Of a stretch of 64,000 nt of DNA, positions 38,142 to 51,447 are shown piece by piece (positions within the stretch are counted from its first letter, which is position 1; every line of letters starts with the position of its first letter). A program made the translations under genes and the position numbers. The stretch lies in the NCBI GenBank assembly GCA_026874595.1, contig CM049315.1, positions 37,280,164-37,344,163 of the forward strand, given 5' to 3'. The notes under the pieces are model-generated. The model was not told the origin of the DNA. It saw nothing but the letters and a program-made list of their open reading frames with translations, and ran no database searches. The stretch is from Sipunculus nudus (taxonomy: Eukaryota; Annelida; Sipuncula; Golfingiida; Sipunculidae).

Positions 38142-39026
38142 TCCCGCTCCTAAGTTAAAATATCACCAATGCTTTGGCTTTCGCAGTAAACATCAACAGG
38201 AAGGACATTAGTAACTTTATTTTCGAGCACGTAAAATTGTACATTTGAAGACTTACGTAACGATCATCATTCGCACTGGATAGCGTGACCTTAATATGAA
38301 AGTGCTCTTAATATATGTTTGAAAGGGCATAAATCATTACACTATTCAATAATTTCTCATTTGCTCGTGATTATGCTCTATGTTTGCGTTCGGTCTACGC
38401 CATTCAGTTCTATGACGCCTAAAAAGCAATAAAAGACCGTCAATTATCTAACCGCTCCTCGGTTGACTGAGATTGGAACCCAAGACCAAACAAGCTAGTT
38501 TTTATAATCTTAATTATTCATGTGTTATCTCAGTTTGAAGCACTGATTGTTTATGACAGTGTTGTTATCAAACTTTTTTTATTATAAGGTTATCATAGTG
38601 TTCCATAAAGATCAAACACGCAGATTAGGATTTTAAAATATTAACGAAAGCCATGCTTAAATTTGTCCTTATAAATGAAAAACGGTGTTTTTGACAAATA
38701 ATGTAGAATCTGAAAAATGCAATACCCATATTAATTGGCTTGCTATTCTTTTCACAATAAGGAAATCTGAACGTATAAAGAATATTTGTCGATAAATCGG
38801 TTTCACAAAATAAATGGTCGATTCTTCCATACTACTGTTCTGACTAAATAAGAAGGTGTAATTAGTTTACATCAAAACTACATAAAACGTATGTGTCTAT
38901 GAGTTATTAGTTCCATAATATATAGGGAATTCTTTACGAAAAAAACTAATCGGGAAATATAATACATTTCCATTGATTAACTCTTTATTCCTATTTTCAT
39001 TTTAATTCCCTAGAACTAACACTTAC

Positions 39027-39130
39027 CTGTGCTCTACGGTCTCTTAAATGTTGTTTTGCACCATGATATGCGATCTGTATCCGTCACGGACACACCATCC
39101 ATTTGAAGACATATTACAACTCAGCTGGCA
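39027..39130 (-). other. Probable 5' UTR exon of channel A
   Basis: A good splice donor (GAGCACAG|GTAAGTG) lies at 39027/39026, about 0.9 kb upstream of the exon holding the start codon. That exon begins at 38149 after an acceptor (AACTTAG) placed 8 nt before the ATG, so an upstream noncoding exon is needed. The 5' boundary is not determined and no convincing promoter was seen. Confidence 0.4.
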
Positions 39131-39877
39131 GTACAATAGAGCTAGTATTTAAAGATTTGTGACAGACCGTTCCTAGTACTAGTGCAATAACGGTTAATGC
39201 TGCTGAATTAAAGTCTGAACTAATAGCCAGGCATAAATGGAGAATTCAATCCAGAGTTGGGTGCTCATTGGGCCATGGTCCATCCTATTAAATAAACATG
39301 TCAAAATACAATAGATCAATAGGCTGACGGATAAAGGTATGACATGAATGAGTAAATGGAAATGGTGGGGTTGGTAATGGTATGTTGTGTGTAATGTGGA
39401 TTGAACGGTGCCCTGAACATTACGATTATCCATTTAGACTTAAAATGAAAATGATATTTATGAATTGTTAAATTCATTCTAGGATTGACAGCTTCCAATG
39501 AACCTTAGGCCAGAAAGGTGACGCAGTCAGACATTATTACAGCCGTGTTATACACGTAACATTAATGTCTTTGTGCCATAAAAAAAATCCATTTTAATTT
39601 ACCCCGGAAACATCCCCGTGCCTGTGAAGTCTGTACAGATCAATCGGTTCATGAATGTTACTTATGTTATGGAGGCTTCCATCATGGACAAAATCAATAA
39701 CCCGCTAAATTCAGAATCAAACTGTACTGTATAACTATGCAGTTAAAACCTCTGAGGCTCCATTCAAAGAATACCCTTCTACGAGTATAAGCTTTTTTAT
39801 ATCCCAAACAACACTTTCCCTTACAACGCCATCATGTAAGAAGCACATTCAAACAGAAATGTTCGTTGATCCAATAG

Positions 39878-39879
<2 letters not shown>

Positions 39880-39922
<43 letters not shown>
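39880..39922. repeat. (TA)n array
   Basis: Abuts the palindromic left end of the putative DNA element at 39927. Confidence 0.95.
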
Positions 39923-39926
<4 letters not shown>

Positions 39927-39927
<1 letters not shown>

Positions 39928-40742
39928 TCCCGCTAACGTCGTGTTAGCGGGATGCTTGTACATTAGTGTGCCAATATTAACGCAGGCGATAATATGGGTA
40001 TTTTTAAGTAAATGTAAAGTGGTTTTCCCTGTTTAATATAAGGTTTAATATATAAAGAAAATAAATAACAAACATGAATATGATTCGAAAGTTCTAATCA
40101 TATAGAAATAAAACATACAAATAGTTGGCGTTAAATTCATTCTTACAGCATTGGTCACGAAGATTATCTGATGTCGAACATGTAGTTAGTACAGAACAAT
40201 CACATCAAATATTAAGTGTTATTTATATGGTTCCTGCTTGATCATTGAAATGTGATTTTTCTAAATTTTCTTTACTCACCTGAAAATACGCGTTTGGTGT
40301 CAGTTATGTTTGCCTAACTACTTTCTTTATTAGTATGTTAAACGCTAATCTAACAGCCATACTCAACAAACAAGGTAACGGACCATGGAGTCCCATATCT
40401 ATTGATGTGTATAGTTTGGGCAGCATTATAAACAAGCCTACCTATCTCTGGGCAGATGATTGTCCAGCTAATTAATCACGAGCTAATATCTAAGTCCAAG
40501 CTTGGCGGTAAGCGTGTCACCTGCTCAACGGGCCGCGGTCTTCATCGGCCAGTGGTCGTGATACGGTGGCTTATCTGAAGGTCGGGACCAAAAAAGGTGG
40601 TCGTTGGTCGTGATAGCGGGGTGGTCGTGTTACCGAAGTTTTTTATATGATAATTAATACTAGTCAATTCTTTGACCAAGAAAAGTGGTCGTGTTAGCGG
40701 GGTGGTCGTGTTAACGGGGTGGTCGTAATGCGGGAGTTCACT

Positions 40743-40744
<2 letters not shown>
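39927..40744. mobile_element. Possible Tigger/pogo-like nonautonomous DNA element
   Basis: The left end is a perfect hairpin, ATCCCGCTAAC at 39927-39937 and GTTAGCGGGAT at 39943-39953. The right end (about 40600-40744) has several copies of 'gcggggtggtcgtgttag' and finishes 'gcgggagttcactgtt'. Read from the other strand this is AACAGTGAACTCCCGC, which resembles Tigger/pogo termini. No transposase is seen. (TA)n tracts abut both ends. Confidence 0.4.

Positions 40745-40745
<1 letters not shown>

Positions 40746-40806
<61 letters not shown>
40746..40806. repeat. (TA)n array
   Basis: About 30 TA units between the right end of the putative DNA element and the dispersed module at 40807. Confidence 0.95.
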
Positions 40807-40809
<3 letters not shown>

Positions 40810-41040
40810 GGTCTAGCAAAACTGAACTTAGCAGAGAAATTGAATGCGTCTTACTTTGATAACGCTTTAATCCATGCTGTGAGTTAGAATTAGAGGTTCC
40901 TATTCCGATACCTGACGTATTGGACGTCCAGAAGAATGGGATGGCACGAATTTTTATCAATTGCTGTGGTATTATTTCCTACCCGGGCAGAAAACCAAAG
41001 AACCATTATTCATAAACCTTTGCTCACGAACATTACCTGT
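40807..41040 (+). repeat. Dispersed module after a (TA)n tract, copy 1
   Basis: The 'cagggtctagcaaaactgaa' segment matches 'caggatctagcgaaactgaa' at 61767. Later blocks ('gctgtggtattatttcctac') match 62219-62240. Both copies directly follow a (TA)n array. Confidence 0.55.
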
Positions 41041-42600
41041 GCCATTATGGAGTATCATTTACAACTGTTGGTCATTTTTAGGGAGAACGTAATCAAGTGA
41101 GGTTGTACATATACATGCCTGTCAGTAGTACTTCTTGCAATAAATAATAAAATGATTAAAATTAGAAAAGGAAATAAGGCGGCATCAATGGTGTCTTATA
41201 AGGGATTAGGGTATTTTTAAATACGTGCATCATTACTTGGTATATTGTTATAATATTTACTCAAATTGTGCTACTGTAAACAAATTTCACATTAATATCT
41301 TTTAATATTCATAACTGAATTGTCTACTTTTCATAAAACTGGCCATAATGACAGATAATCATGTACAGTTGTTATGTTTGATCGAAGTCCTTAATCATAA
41401 GACGGAAGAAAAACGGACACAGATCACTCTCTATATCCCGGCATTACTGAAAATAGATTGAGTTGAAATTGATAAAATGGCAAAAAGTAGGATTCTCTAT
41501 GAAACATTGTAATAAAGTAATACAACCCAAAATACGTTAGCGCAGACATGGGTCACTCGGACTAATGGATAATGTATCCTGTATATAAGGTATATTTCGA
41601 CAGAATGGAAAAGTAACAACATATAAAGATTGCAAGTTTCATTTTCTGCAGAATCAACTTGAACCAATGAAATTCATTTCAAATTGATATCACAGTAATA
41701 ATATACAATTATTTGTATCCTGGCATTTTGTGGTAAAACAATTTTAAATTGACAGTAACTTTTTGTAACACTGACTACAAAAAAACAAATGTACTTTCAA
41801 TTATCATGATAAGGGACCTGCTTTATGTTATGCGACTACCGAATTGGAATTAATATATTAATTTTGTTTTTGCCCTATCGAACAATTCAATTACGTAAAT
41901 GATATTTTTAGGGGTTCGACAAACGAAGACGATAGAAGATGCTCATAATATAATTGTATCGCACATATGTTAAGAAATATATTGGGCATCAGTGTTCTCC
42001 AATATTAGACAAGAATGTGTGTTGTAAACGCTAGAATTTTGTATAAACAAGAGAGAAGATCCAAATAACGGAAACCTCTGACATCAACACTACACCTTTC
42101 ATCACATTGTGGTCCAGCAGAGATCTACAAGATTTAACGATGATTATCTATATTCATAACGATCGAGATCTGGCGTTATGGAACTAACTCATATCCCTGT
42201 TCCAAGGAATAATGGGTTATAACAAGTCACCAAGCTTTACTAAACTAAGCAATTGTCAGTGATATACAGTTTATGGTTTGATTACACCTTCATTTCTTTA
42301 TTTCCCCTTTGACATAAGTATAAACCATAAATATTTAAACCAGAATTACTTAGATGTATATGGTTAAAGTATGGTTGTATCTATAGTATGTACATTCGTA
42401 AAGAGTTAATAATAATAACAATAAGGGTAAAGTTTATGTGTGCAACAGATCTAGTATGTCCCTCGCCTGACTCGGGAATAGCTAATTTAAAACCTGTGAA
42501 CAGAATACATGTTTGAAATTTGAGATTGGTCAATGCCACACATCAACATTACCTCTGCGACCTTCAAAACTGCATAATAAAAGCATCAAGGCCATCGATG
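41041..42600. other. No gene seen between the channel genes
   Basis: AT-rich intergenic sequence between gene A's upstream region and the repeat block behind gene B. No exon-like segment found. Confidence 0.5.
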
Positions 42601-42611
42601 ATCGAACCTTA

Positions 42612-43030
42612 CCCCTGATAGGGTGCATCAGTGCTGCAAGTTTGGTGACTGTACCTCAATTTTTTTTTCAAGGGATTGTATTAACATCATTTTAGTATTA
42701 TCGCTGTGATGACCTTGAAAAATGGGTCAAGGTCATACGTTTTAGCTATACCTAGCCCTTGAAAGGGGCATCAATGATGCAATTTGGGTTGCTCTATCTC
42801 AAATCCTATTCGAGTTTTTACGTTAACATCATTTTAGCATTAACGCTGTGATGACCTGGAAAAATGGGTCAAGGTGATACATCTTTTAACTTGACCTAGC
42901 CCTTGATAAGGTGGATCAATGATGCAAGTTTGGTGGCTGTATCTCATATTCTTTTTTAGTTATCGCGTTAACAAATGTATGACGTACGGACTGACGGTTT
43001 GACGAGAAGACGGACGGACGGACGCTCTCC
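42612..43030 (+). repeat. ~143-bp tandem repeat, 2.5 units, with gacgga end
   Basis: Units start at about 42612, 42757 and 42900 with 'cccttgataaggtggatcaa'-like sequence. The first two share 'aacatcattttagcatta' and 'aatgggtcaaggt'. The block ends in 'gacggacggacg'. It lies 0.5 kb beyond the stop codon of channel B. Confidence 0.7.
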
Positions 43031-43092
43031 ATTTCTATGTCCCTCGCCGACGGCGCCTTCGGCGACGATGAGGAACTATAATAGTAATAGAC

Positions 43093-43127
43093 AGTGGTGG
43101 TAGTAGTAGTAGTAGTAGTAGCAGTGA
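43093..43127. repeat. (GTA)n/(GTG)n trinucleotide repeat
   Basis: About 11 triplets, in the region beyond the 3' end of channel B. Confidence 0.85.
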
Positions 43128-43553
43128 TAGGATAAATATGTTTACTTGAGAGAATTGTTACACCTCCCAAGATAAAAAAAAATAAAGGAAAAAAATGCCA
43201 TTTTTAAAGTGTGCTATGCTTTTAGTATTAAAAAATCTATTAACTAATAGGAACTAACGCCAATATAGAACAACATTATTTCATTATAATTTATGTAAAT
43301 ATGATTTCATAGTATTTGTTAAAACCGGCTTGATATCAAACCAGGCTTTAAAAATTACCTTCACCAGCATCGGTGATGCCATATTATTTTAATCTATTCG
43401 AAAACTAATTGTTCCTTCATCACAAATTTAAAAATGTCTCTTCCACTTCATCCTGAATGGTCATCTTTTTCTATTAGGAATATGAAAGCGTTTTTTACGT
43501 AAAGGATAAATGTATGTCTTTATGTTGACATGTAACGTAGCATTGGAGTTGTA

Positions 43554-46500
43554 TTATGTGAAAAGTCCTGATTCTCCTTTTGCTTCGTTTATGGGCCGGA
43601 CGAAGACTTTCTGAGTATCAAAAATCGGCATGGGTTCAATCGACTTCTTTCCTAGTGCATCTGTAAAATCAAAATTGTTTCATTTTACAATGGTAAATAT
43701 GTTATAAAAAAACTATAAAATAATGTCGATTTCATTAAGTGGAAAATATAATCGTCTCTCGTAATAGTTATAATTTCTACTACTAATATTGTTTCAAGTA
43801 AATTCTGCGCCAAATGTATTTAGACTGATTCACAAGTTAGTTTTCACTGCTACAGAGTGTATGACCTACATTTGTAATACTTAAATAACAAGAGTATTTA
43901 AAGTATTTATATTCTTATTTAGACAAAGAAGTGCTTTTATTCTTGTTCGGAGCTACAAGGTCAGCAGTATAGCCTGATACAAAGAAAATGTTTATCGGGT
44001 CCTCGTTGGAATCGGCTGATTTTTCAAACTTCATCTTAAAAAATCTCTTTGCCCACAAGCTTTAATATTTAAGAATTGATCTTACTTCTTCGTTTAGTGC
44101 GGGAGGCCAGGTGGACCAGAAAGATATCAATCAGTTCAAAAGTGGTAAGCAGACTTCCTCCAAGGAACAAACCAAGATATCCTCCCAGATCGGCTGAAGA
44201 AAAGGATACTGAGGGTTCAATATATTGATTTCAATTGGCCAACGATTGTTATATTTTGTTGCATCTATATAAAAATTTAAAATCGAATTTTGGATTCGCC
44301 AAAATAACATTCTAACATTTCTTTTTCACAAGCGAATCTAAATCAAATCTTTCAAGGAGTTGGAATCAAGGATATTTAAAGTGCGCTTTCTTAGTTGTAA
44401 ATATAAAAAAATAATATACAATCATTATAAACTGAACAGAGAGAATCTTTTTGATATATTGGACATGTGAGACATTGATACGTTTACGTATGTCTTAAGC
44501 TGAAATAAAAAAGAGTTGATATAAGGGAATTAATATGAAAGAGTAATAAAACCTGTCTTTACCATCATCCATTATATAATCGGCAAAAAAAGTAATATAT
44601 AAGTAGGATATGCTACCTGTACTTGGTATCTGCGACAAAACGACGATTATTTACATCCATTAAGCTGGAAATTGAATGTATATTAAAGATTCCAAAAAAA
44701 TTTAATTATTTTGTGAAATAATTTTGAAAATTTTATCACGTCAAAACTGGCCCCAGTTACCTTGAGATAGAGCAGCACTTGCTATCCTCGCCGCTGAATA
44801 GGCGAACCCTAATTGGAAAGAGGGGGATCATAATAAACCACATGCATACACACCTATAAGCTTCGTGATGTCATCATCGGGTTGTTGTATGATTTTAGTG
44901 ACGCTCATATCCCGGAAATAAACATGAAGTTCAAGATAGTTGTCTCTAAAAATAAAACAGATAAAGGATTTTTAAATATAGCAAAAACCCAGAATGTTCA
45001 TATGCCACAAGGATTGAATCCCTATCAAGGAGACAAATATATGCTTATTATCATAAACACGATATACAGGAAGATACGAGACCGTCTATGGATGTGGCTG
45101 ATGTTCGAGAACATTATTGAGTTAAGATCATAAGAATCAAAAATAACCTAAGTCATATTTTTAAAGAGGAAAGGACAGGAAATGAAAAAAAATTCAAGTC
45201 TGCAAACCGTTTTTGAAAGGCAAAATATACAGGGGCTAACGTGGAGCAATATTGTATACTGATAGTATGCATATCTCAAAATTATGACTAATACAAAGAT
45301 AATCACACATTCTTTCATAATCAACTTCACCTTAAGCCAAAAAAATATTTTGGTTATAAACACGAAAAACTGTAAATCACAACAAAATGAAAGCAACTAT
45401 TATCCAGAACCAGATCCATGCGTGGACATAAACCCGTCTCCATTGCCTACAAGCTAAATTAACAGGATAAAAAAGACCAGAGCCTCTTTTGGTGTCTATA
45501 CAAGTTCACCGTTATATACGACCGACATTGTTTCAGAATTTGTTGCCATTGTATGTCTCAGTAACTCAAGGATATGCTTATGAGTTAATTGTCCTGAGAT
45601 AACACGAATGGGTCACGAAAAGCAGAAATGGTTCGTTCTGATACGTTTAACCCTTGTACCCACAAAAGGAATGCTGTACACAGTGAAGCTCTGCATTTAG
45701 ATGACATATGCAATATTATATACCGGATCAGAAATAGTGTCACAGTCACCAATAATATTTCACCATTAGCCTCCATTGAGACACGTTACCCTTATAACTC
45801 CTGGTAGGTACGATAGTTAACCACTGACCAGTGATATATAAAACAATATCTTGCTAAAACACATTTTTATCTTCAAAAGCACATTTATTCAACAAAGGGA
45901 AAACAGTAAGACGTTAATGTAAACTTGACATATAATTTTAAAAAACAAAAACAAAATGACTTACGTGTGTAAGATAAATTTGACCCCAGACCTAATATAA
46001 TGCTTAAAACTACACTTAATCTGTTAATGGCTTAGAAGTTAGAGCCTCAGAACGGTGTGCGACTGCAAGGGTTTTTAGCTACTAAAGAATCAAAGGATAC
46101 ATATATATGGAACATTTATTTTTTTTTTCACTTTCATTGGACTCAACATTGCAGAGTATTTAAAAAGAAGAACCTGCCTGATAAATTCAGCGTCAAATAT
46201 CTCCGCCTTGAATTGGAGTTCTGACAATGTTGTGTCGTTTCCAACCGTTTCCTTAAGATTGTCATAATAGGTCAAGACCCCTGGCATTTCAGCGAGAACA
46301 GGATGTAGAAAGGCTGTGCAAAGCGGAGCCGAATCTGATATTCCAGCAACAGTCTGATTATACTGAACATTTCCTGTAGTTTTCAGATATGATACAAACT
46401 GCTGAACTGTACTTGCAATGTATGTGTTTGTAGCAATTGGGAGAATTGTGGAATTCACCGAGTTTATCCAGTCTGGCATTAGGTTCATTTTCCGAAGTAA

Positions 46501-49500
46501 ATCGTTTGTCAGTCTGCTTATAAAATCTTCAGGGGATCTCGGCTTAATATTTAAATAATAACTTTGGAATAACCAGTCCACTGTATTATTCAACTCAACA
46601 GAGTGCTGTGAAACGTTGCCGAATGCTGCAGAATAGGAGCTTTGCACTTCAGGAACAGAAAGATTTAGAAACGGGGTGACCACCTGGAGCAAATGACACA
46701 GTTGATTAGTCAAGTACTGGGCGTACTTTATCCCGGTATAAATTACCTCAACCTTTTTGCTCAGACTAAAGATCTCTTCCGTCATGGTGATGTTTCTGTG
46801 GAAAACGTAAGCGTAATCTTTTAACCTTGCTGTTGCCTTGACATTCTCCCTTTCCTCTGAATCCACCGGGTACTGGGTTATCGCTTCCTTCCACGCCACA
46901 TAGTTGGACAGAGTAGCCTGAAAGACGCTGGCCGGATATTCTGTTCTTTCACACTTGGGAGAACATGGACACAAGTCGGTGTAGTTTTCCATTGCTGGCA
47001 ACTTTTCTAGTGAAAGATATTTGATATATATTTAATCGAGAAATACTGATATTTGTATGTTCTATTTTTTTTTTTTGTTCAATAGCAGTTCCACTGCTGG
47101 AATTATATGCTATGTGCTATGGAACTTTACAATAATATCGACATTAAAGATGTATGAAACATTTGAGGATTCTAGCCCAATATGGCCGTTTCAGTTGCTC
47201 TCTGCTGTTCACCTGCACAGTCTATGGATTAGGACAGCATGTATACAGTATAGATTTTGTGTTATTAAGACACTGTATTTCTGGAAGTTATTCCGTGCCA
47301 AAGTCACCACATTGTGATAATGGTATTTGATTTAGCAACAGATACCCAGTCCCTTATGTATAGATACACAATCCCTTAAGTATGAAAAGTGAAAACTAAT
47401 ACTGAAGCGATTTCTCAATATCTTGAGAGAAGTAATTTCCTTTTATGGTTCCAAACGGCCGCCACTACTTTGTTTATATGGCAATTACCGCCGCATAGCC
47501 AACAATATAAAAGAAAACGGAACAATTTCTTGAGTCCATAGTACTCGAAAACGACTTTCTCTCACAAATCTTAAAATAAAAAGATTAAAGATTTTTAAAT
47601 TAAAGATCACATAACAATCATCACTGGGCCACACAGGTTTCCCATGCAGACCTCGTATGTAACGAAAGTTCTTATATGACATCACCAGTTTCTTTTCGCT
47701 AAATTAAAAAAAGTCGTTGTTATAATGTGGCTGGTCTGCTGTCCACATCAGAGCAAAGGGTAAACCTATAGACATGAACTTACAATGGCCGCCCAAGTGA
47801 TATATCTGTGGATTAACTACATGGTGCACTGCTTAGCGTGCTAATTGGACGATCCCAGTAGTTTTCTATCGTTAACCAATAGAATGGATATTCTACACAC
47901 ACAAAAAAAGGGAAAAACTGTTATTCGAAGAAAGGCAAGTGAAAAGTGTCATTATTATGAAATTTAGCATTATAGAAAAAAAAGGAAAAAACAACTTACC
48001 CAGCCAAGGCATTGAACATTCGATCATGTCAGTGGGATGACAGCGCGTCACGTTTACAACTGAAATATGTTGGTAACAGTCTTTAGATGATCGTCTTATA
48101 TTTAAAAAAATTACCAAATTAACCTACAAATGACATCATAAAGGATGTTGAAATTAATTATATTCAATACTCCTATTCAGCAAGCATAAGAATACACAAA
48201 ACTATTTATCAATACAGATGTATATACAAATAAAGCACAAAATCGTATGCAAACATATAACAATATATGTCTATATTTTCATATGCGGCTTTTCATGTCT
48301 TTTTTTTTTTTTTAATGTTTGCTGTTTGTTATTATGTACATAAATAAATATATATATACATATATACGTATTTACAAACCATACATACATGTACAATCAT
48401 ACATATATATATCAATTTAAGATCGAATGCATTATGAAAAAAACCATATAGACAACTTATCATGTTTCTTTTCGACTGGGATGCATTACAATACGGATTT
48501 ATATAACCTTAGAGAGACAGATCAGTTCCTTGTACGCGTGATATATTGAAGTACCATTCATGTAAAAATCTTGACATCCGCACTTCTCAATAACAAAGTT
48601 AGTGACACAGTCCAACAAGCACTGCTCCATGAGAGTGTCCTCAGAACAAGTCAAACTCAAACCAGAAGATGCCGAGTGCTGCAATCAGACAAAGCGGAGA
48701 TTGGCATAAGATATTGATATATGACATGAATATGTATCTCCCCACAATATTACTTGTAACCGAAACTTGTTAATTTCAACAAAATTTATTTTTCAACTAT
48801 TTAAATATGTCATCTGAAAGTTTCCCCATCACAATTTGAGGATATGGGTATTTATTTTCAATATATTGACCTCCCAAGATGACCCTCATGTGTACCTAAA
48901 ACGGATGAAACCGAAACACTAGAATGTTTGAACGTACATAATTCACATTACAAAAAAACAACTAGTTTCTTTTTTCCAGGGAAGCTGCTCGATACTAACT
49001 TGAGTTGCGGAGACAACGAAACTCGTTTGCGTTCCCGTGCTGACCGGAACACCGGATGACGTCATGAGACTGGATGGAGCGTCCGGATCGTGCATGAGGA
49101 CCGTGAAGCCGGCAGAGTTCTTAACGCCCGTGGTGTACTCGTATTGCTCCGTGTTCAGCTTCAGAACCAGACCGCCACTTGCTCCTGGTAAAGAAAACCT
49201 ACGCTTTGATATGAGTGAAAGAAGCAAAGACTTTTTCCGAGTCCCTGTATTGTTAATACATTTAAGTAGCTCACAACATGAATGAATTAGGACTTATAAT
49301 CTGGGATAAATTTATAATCATTTTATAAAAAGCATATAAAAATATTAAATAAATAAACATACATATAAAAGACACAAAAGATATTCTAGATGTTCGTTTG
49401 GTAAATGGCAACCTTTAATCAGAAGTGTGCCAAAATAGCAATGCTGCTGAAGTACACGATCTGATAACTGCCACGTGAACTCAGCCTGTGGCAGCAAACA

Positions 49501-51398
49501 TTCCACACATCTACCGATCATTAGCTTGGCGACATCAGTAGTCTATAATTATACGAGTATATGTGGTTATTAAATGCTCAGCCGCTCTTACATCGTTTGT
49601 ACAAATAAACCAATATAATCATGGATTTGTGTTTTAAACATTCAAACCTTCGGAATAGATCAGTTTGGTGGAGTTTTTTATCCCATTGAATGTGAAACAG
49701 AATCCCATATCAGTCGGGACGCGTATAAAATCGTTTTCAATGTCACACGGGCGGCCGCGCCACTGACACCTGTAACACAAATTGACAACACTTGTCATTC
49801 CGTTTTAACAAAGACAAAAAAGAGATTATTGAAAAAATTAGACAGTAAACCCCCTATCTGAAGGTGGCAAAAATACATCAACAATACATAGGACTGAATA
49901 GGAAGATTCGTGAGTACACCGGCATTTGCGCTATCAGTAAAATAATTTTCTCTGAAATTGGCTAAACATTTATGGAGATAACGGAATCACCTTAGGGTAA
50001 CCTAATCACCTTAAACCATTCCGTGTACAGTATTCTCAGATACAGGACTTTCAATTGGAGGAAAAATTTGCACGCTCAGGCAAAAATGTTTCGGGTCACA
50101 TGGAATTTTGGAACGTTTAAGAAAGGATCTGTTACAGATTTTGAAAGGTAATATAAAATTGAATATTTCTATATTCATAATCGTATAATTGTTGTGATCA
50201 GATAATGTTATTGTATGATTATTTGAAGATAATGTAAAATAAAGATCACTTTACAGTTCAGTGTTCACATAATTGATCCTCTCGGTCCTACAGACAGAAA
50301 TTCGAGCGTCCGATCAGACGCTTGGACCCAAAAAACCAATCGTCCGAATTTAAGAAAAAGATTTTGAGCTTTACAGACGCATACCACCGAGCTCCAGAAA
50401 GCCCTGTAATACTACAACTTCACCCGATAAAAGGGAAATTAATGACAGTGTGATAGATTTAGATTAAATTTGTGAAGAACACTTTTACCCAGATCATAAA
50501 AATTTTATAAACTAGGTTCAACAAACTGTTGTTAAGTGGGAAAAGTTGACGGTTTCGATTTAGTACATTATGTACATTTACCAATACTTTAAAGCAAACT
50601 TACTCTTGAATCATATCCTCCTTCTGATGTGACATAACGGAATAGAAATCCAACATGTCCAATTCAGCGTTGTCTAAGTCCCTGTTGGCGTTCTTGTAAT
50701 TTTGGATAAGTTCCTGTGCCTCTAGGGATTCCGGGCCGGAAGTTGTCTGCAACTTTTTCATTGTCTCCATCATCATTGTTGTGTAACGGAACACCGTATA
50801 ATTAGCCAACCTAAAAGGATGTCCAGGAACTCGGGATCCATATTTGTATGCCTTAGACAACCTGGAGAGAGGAGATTACATTACGTCAAGTTGTAATATG
50901 ATTCCTCTAAAGACAATAGTTTTATCTTTCTCTCTAACCTGAAAGAACTCAGTTAATTTGGTACCATAAACAAATTGATCGATGTAGTCTTTATCATTAC
51001 ACGGCCCTTAAGGTGACAGCAAGTTAAAAAACATCCTTAATTCAGAATAACCCCTAAAAGTCCATTAAAATTAGTAATAGACCCATCAAAATATATTTCT
51101 TTTACCTGGAACAATGTTAGTGCTTATGGTAAATATATATTTGTAAATTTTCTTTCATTTTCTTATGACATTTTAACATTTTTTTATCTTTAAACATTTC
51201 GCTATATATACAAGTAACGGCAAGCCACTTTTGAGCGGGCTAAAATTAAATTACAAGACATAATCTCATCAGTTACAAAGGGTTTTTTTCATGGTGTTAC
51301 ATTCCGGATTAAAAAATGAGATTTAATTTTATTCAATCAAATTTAAATTGTAAGTTTTAAGGTAGATAAATAAATAATAGAGGAAAATCAAAAATGAA

Positions 51399-51447
<49 letters not shown>

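Noticed and set aside
46090-47001. 303-codon intronless gene
   Set aside because: It is exon 8 of channel B plus readthrough into the next intron; the phase and motifs match gene A exon 8.
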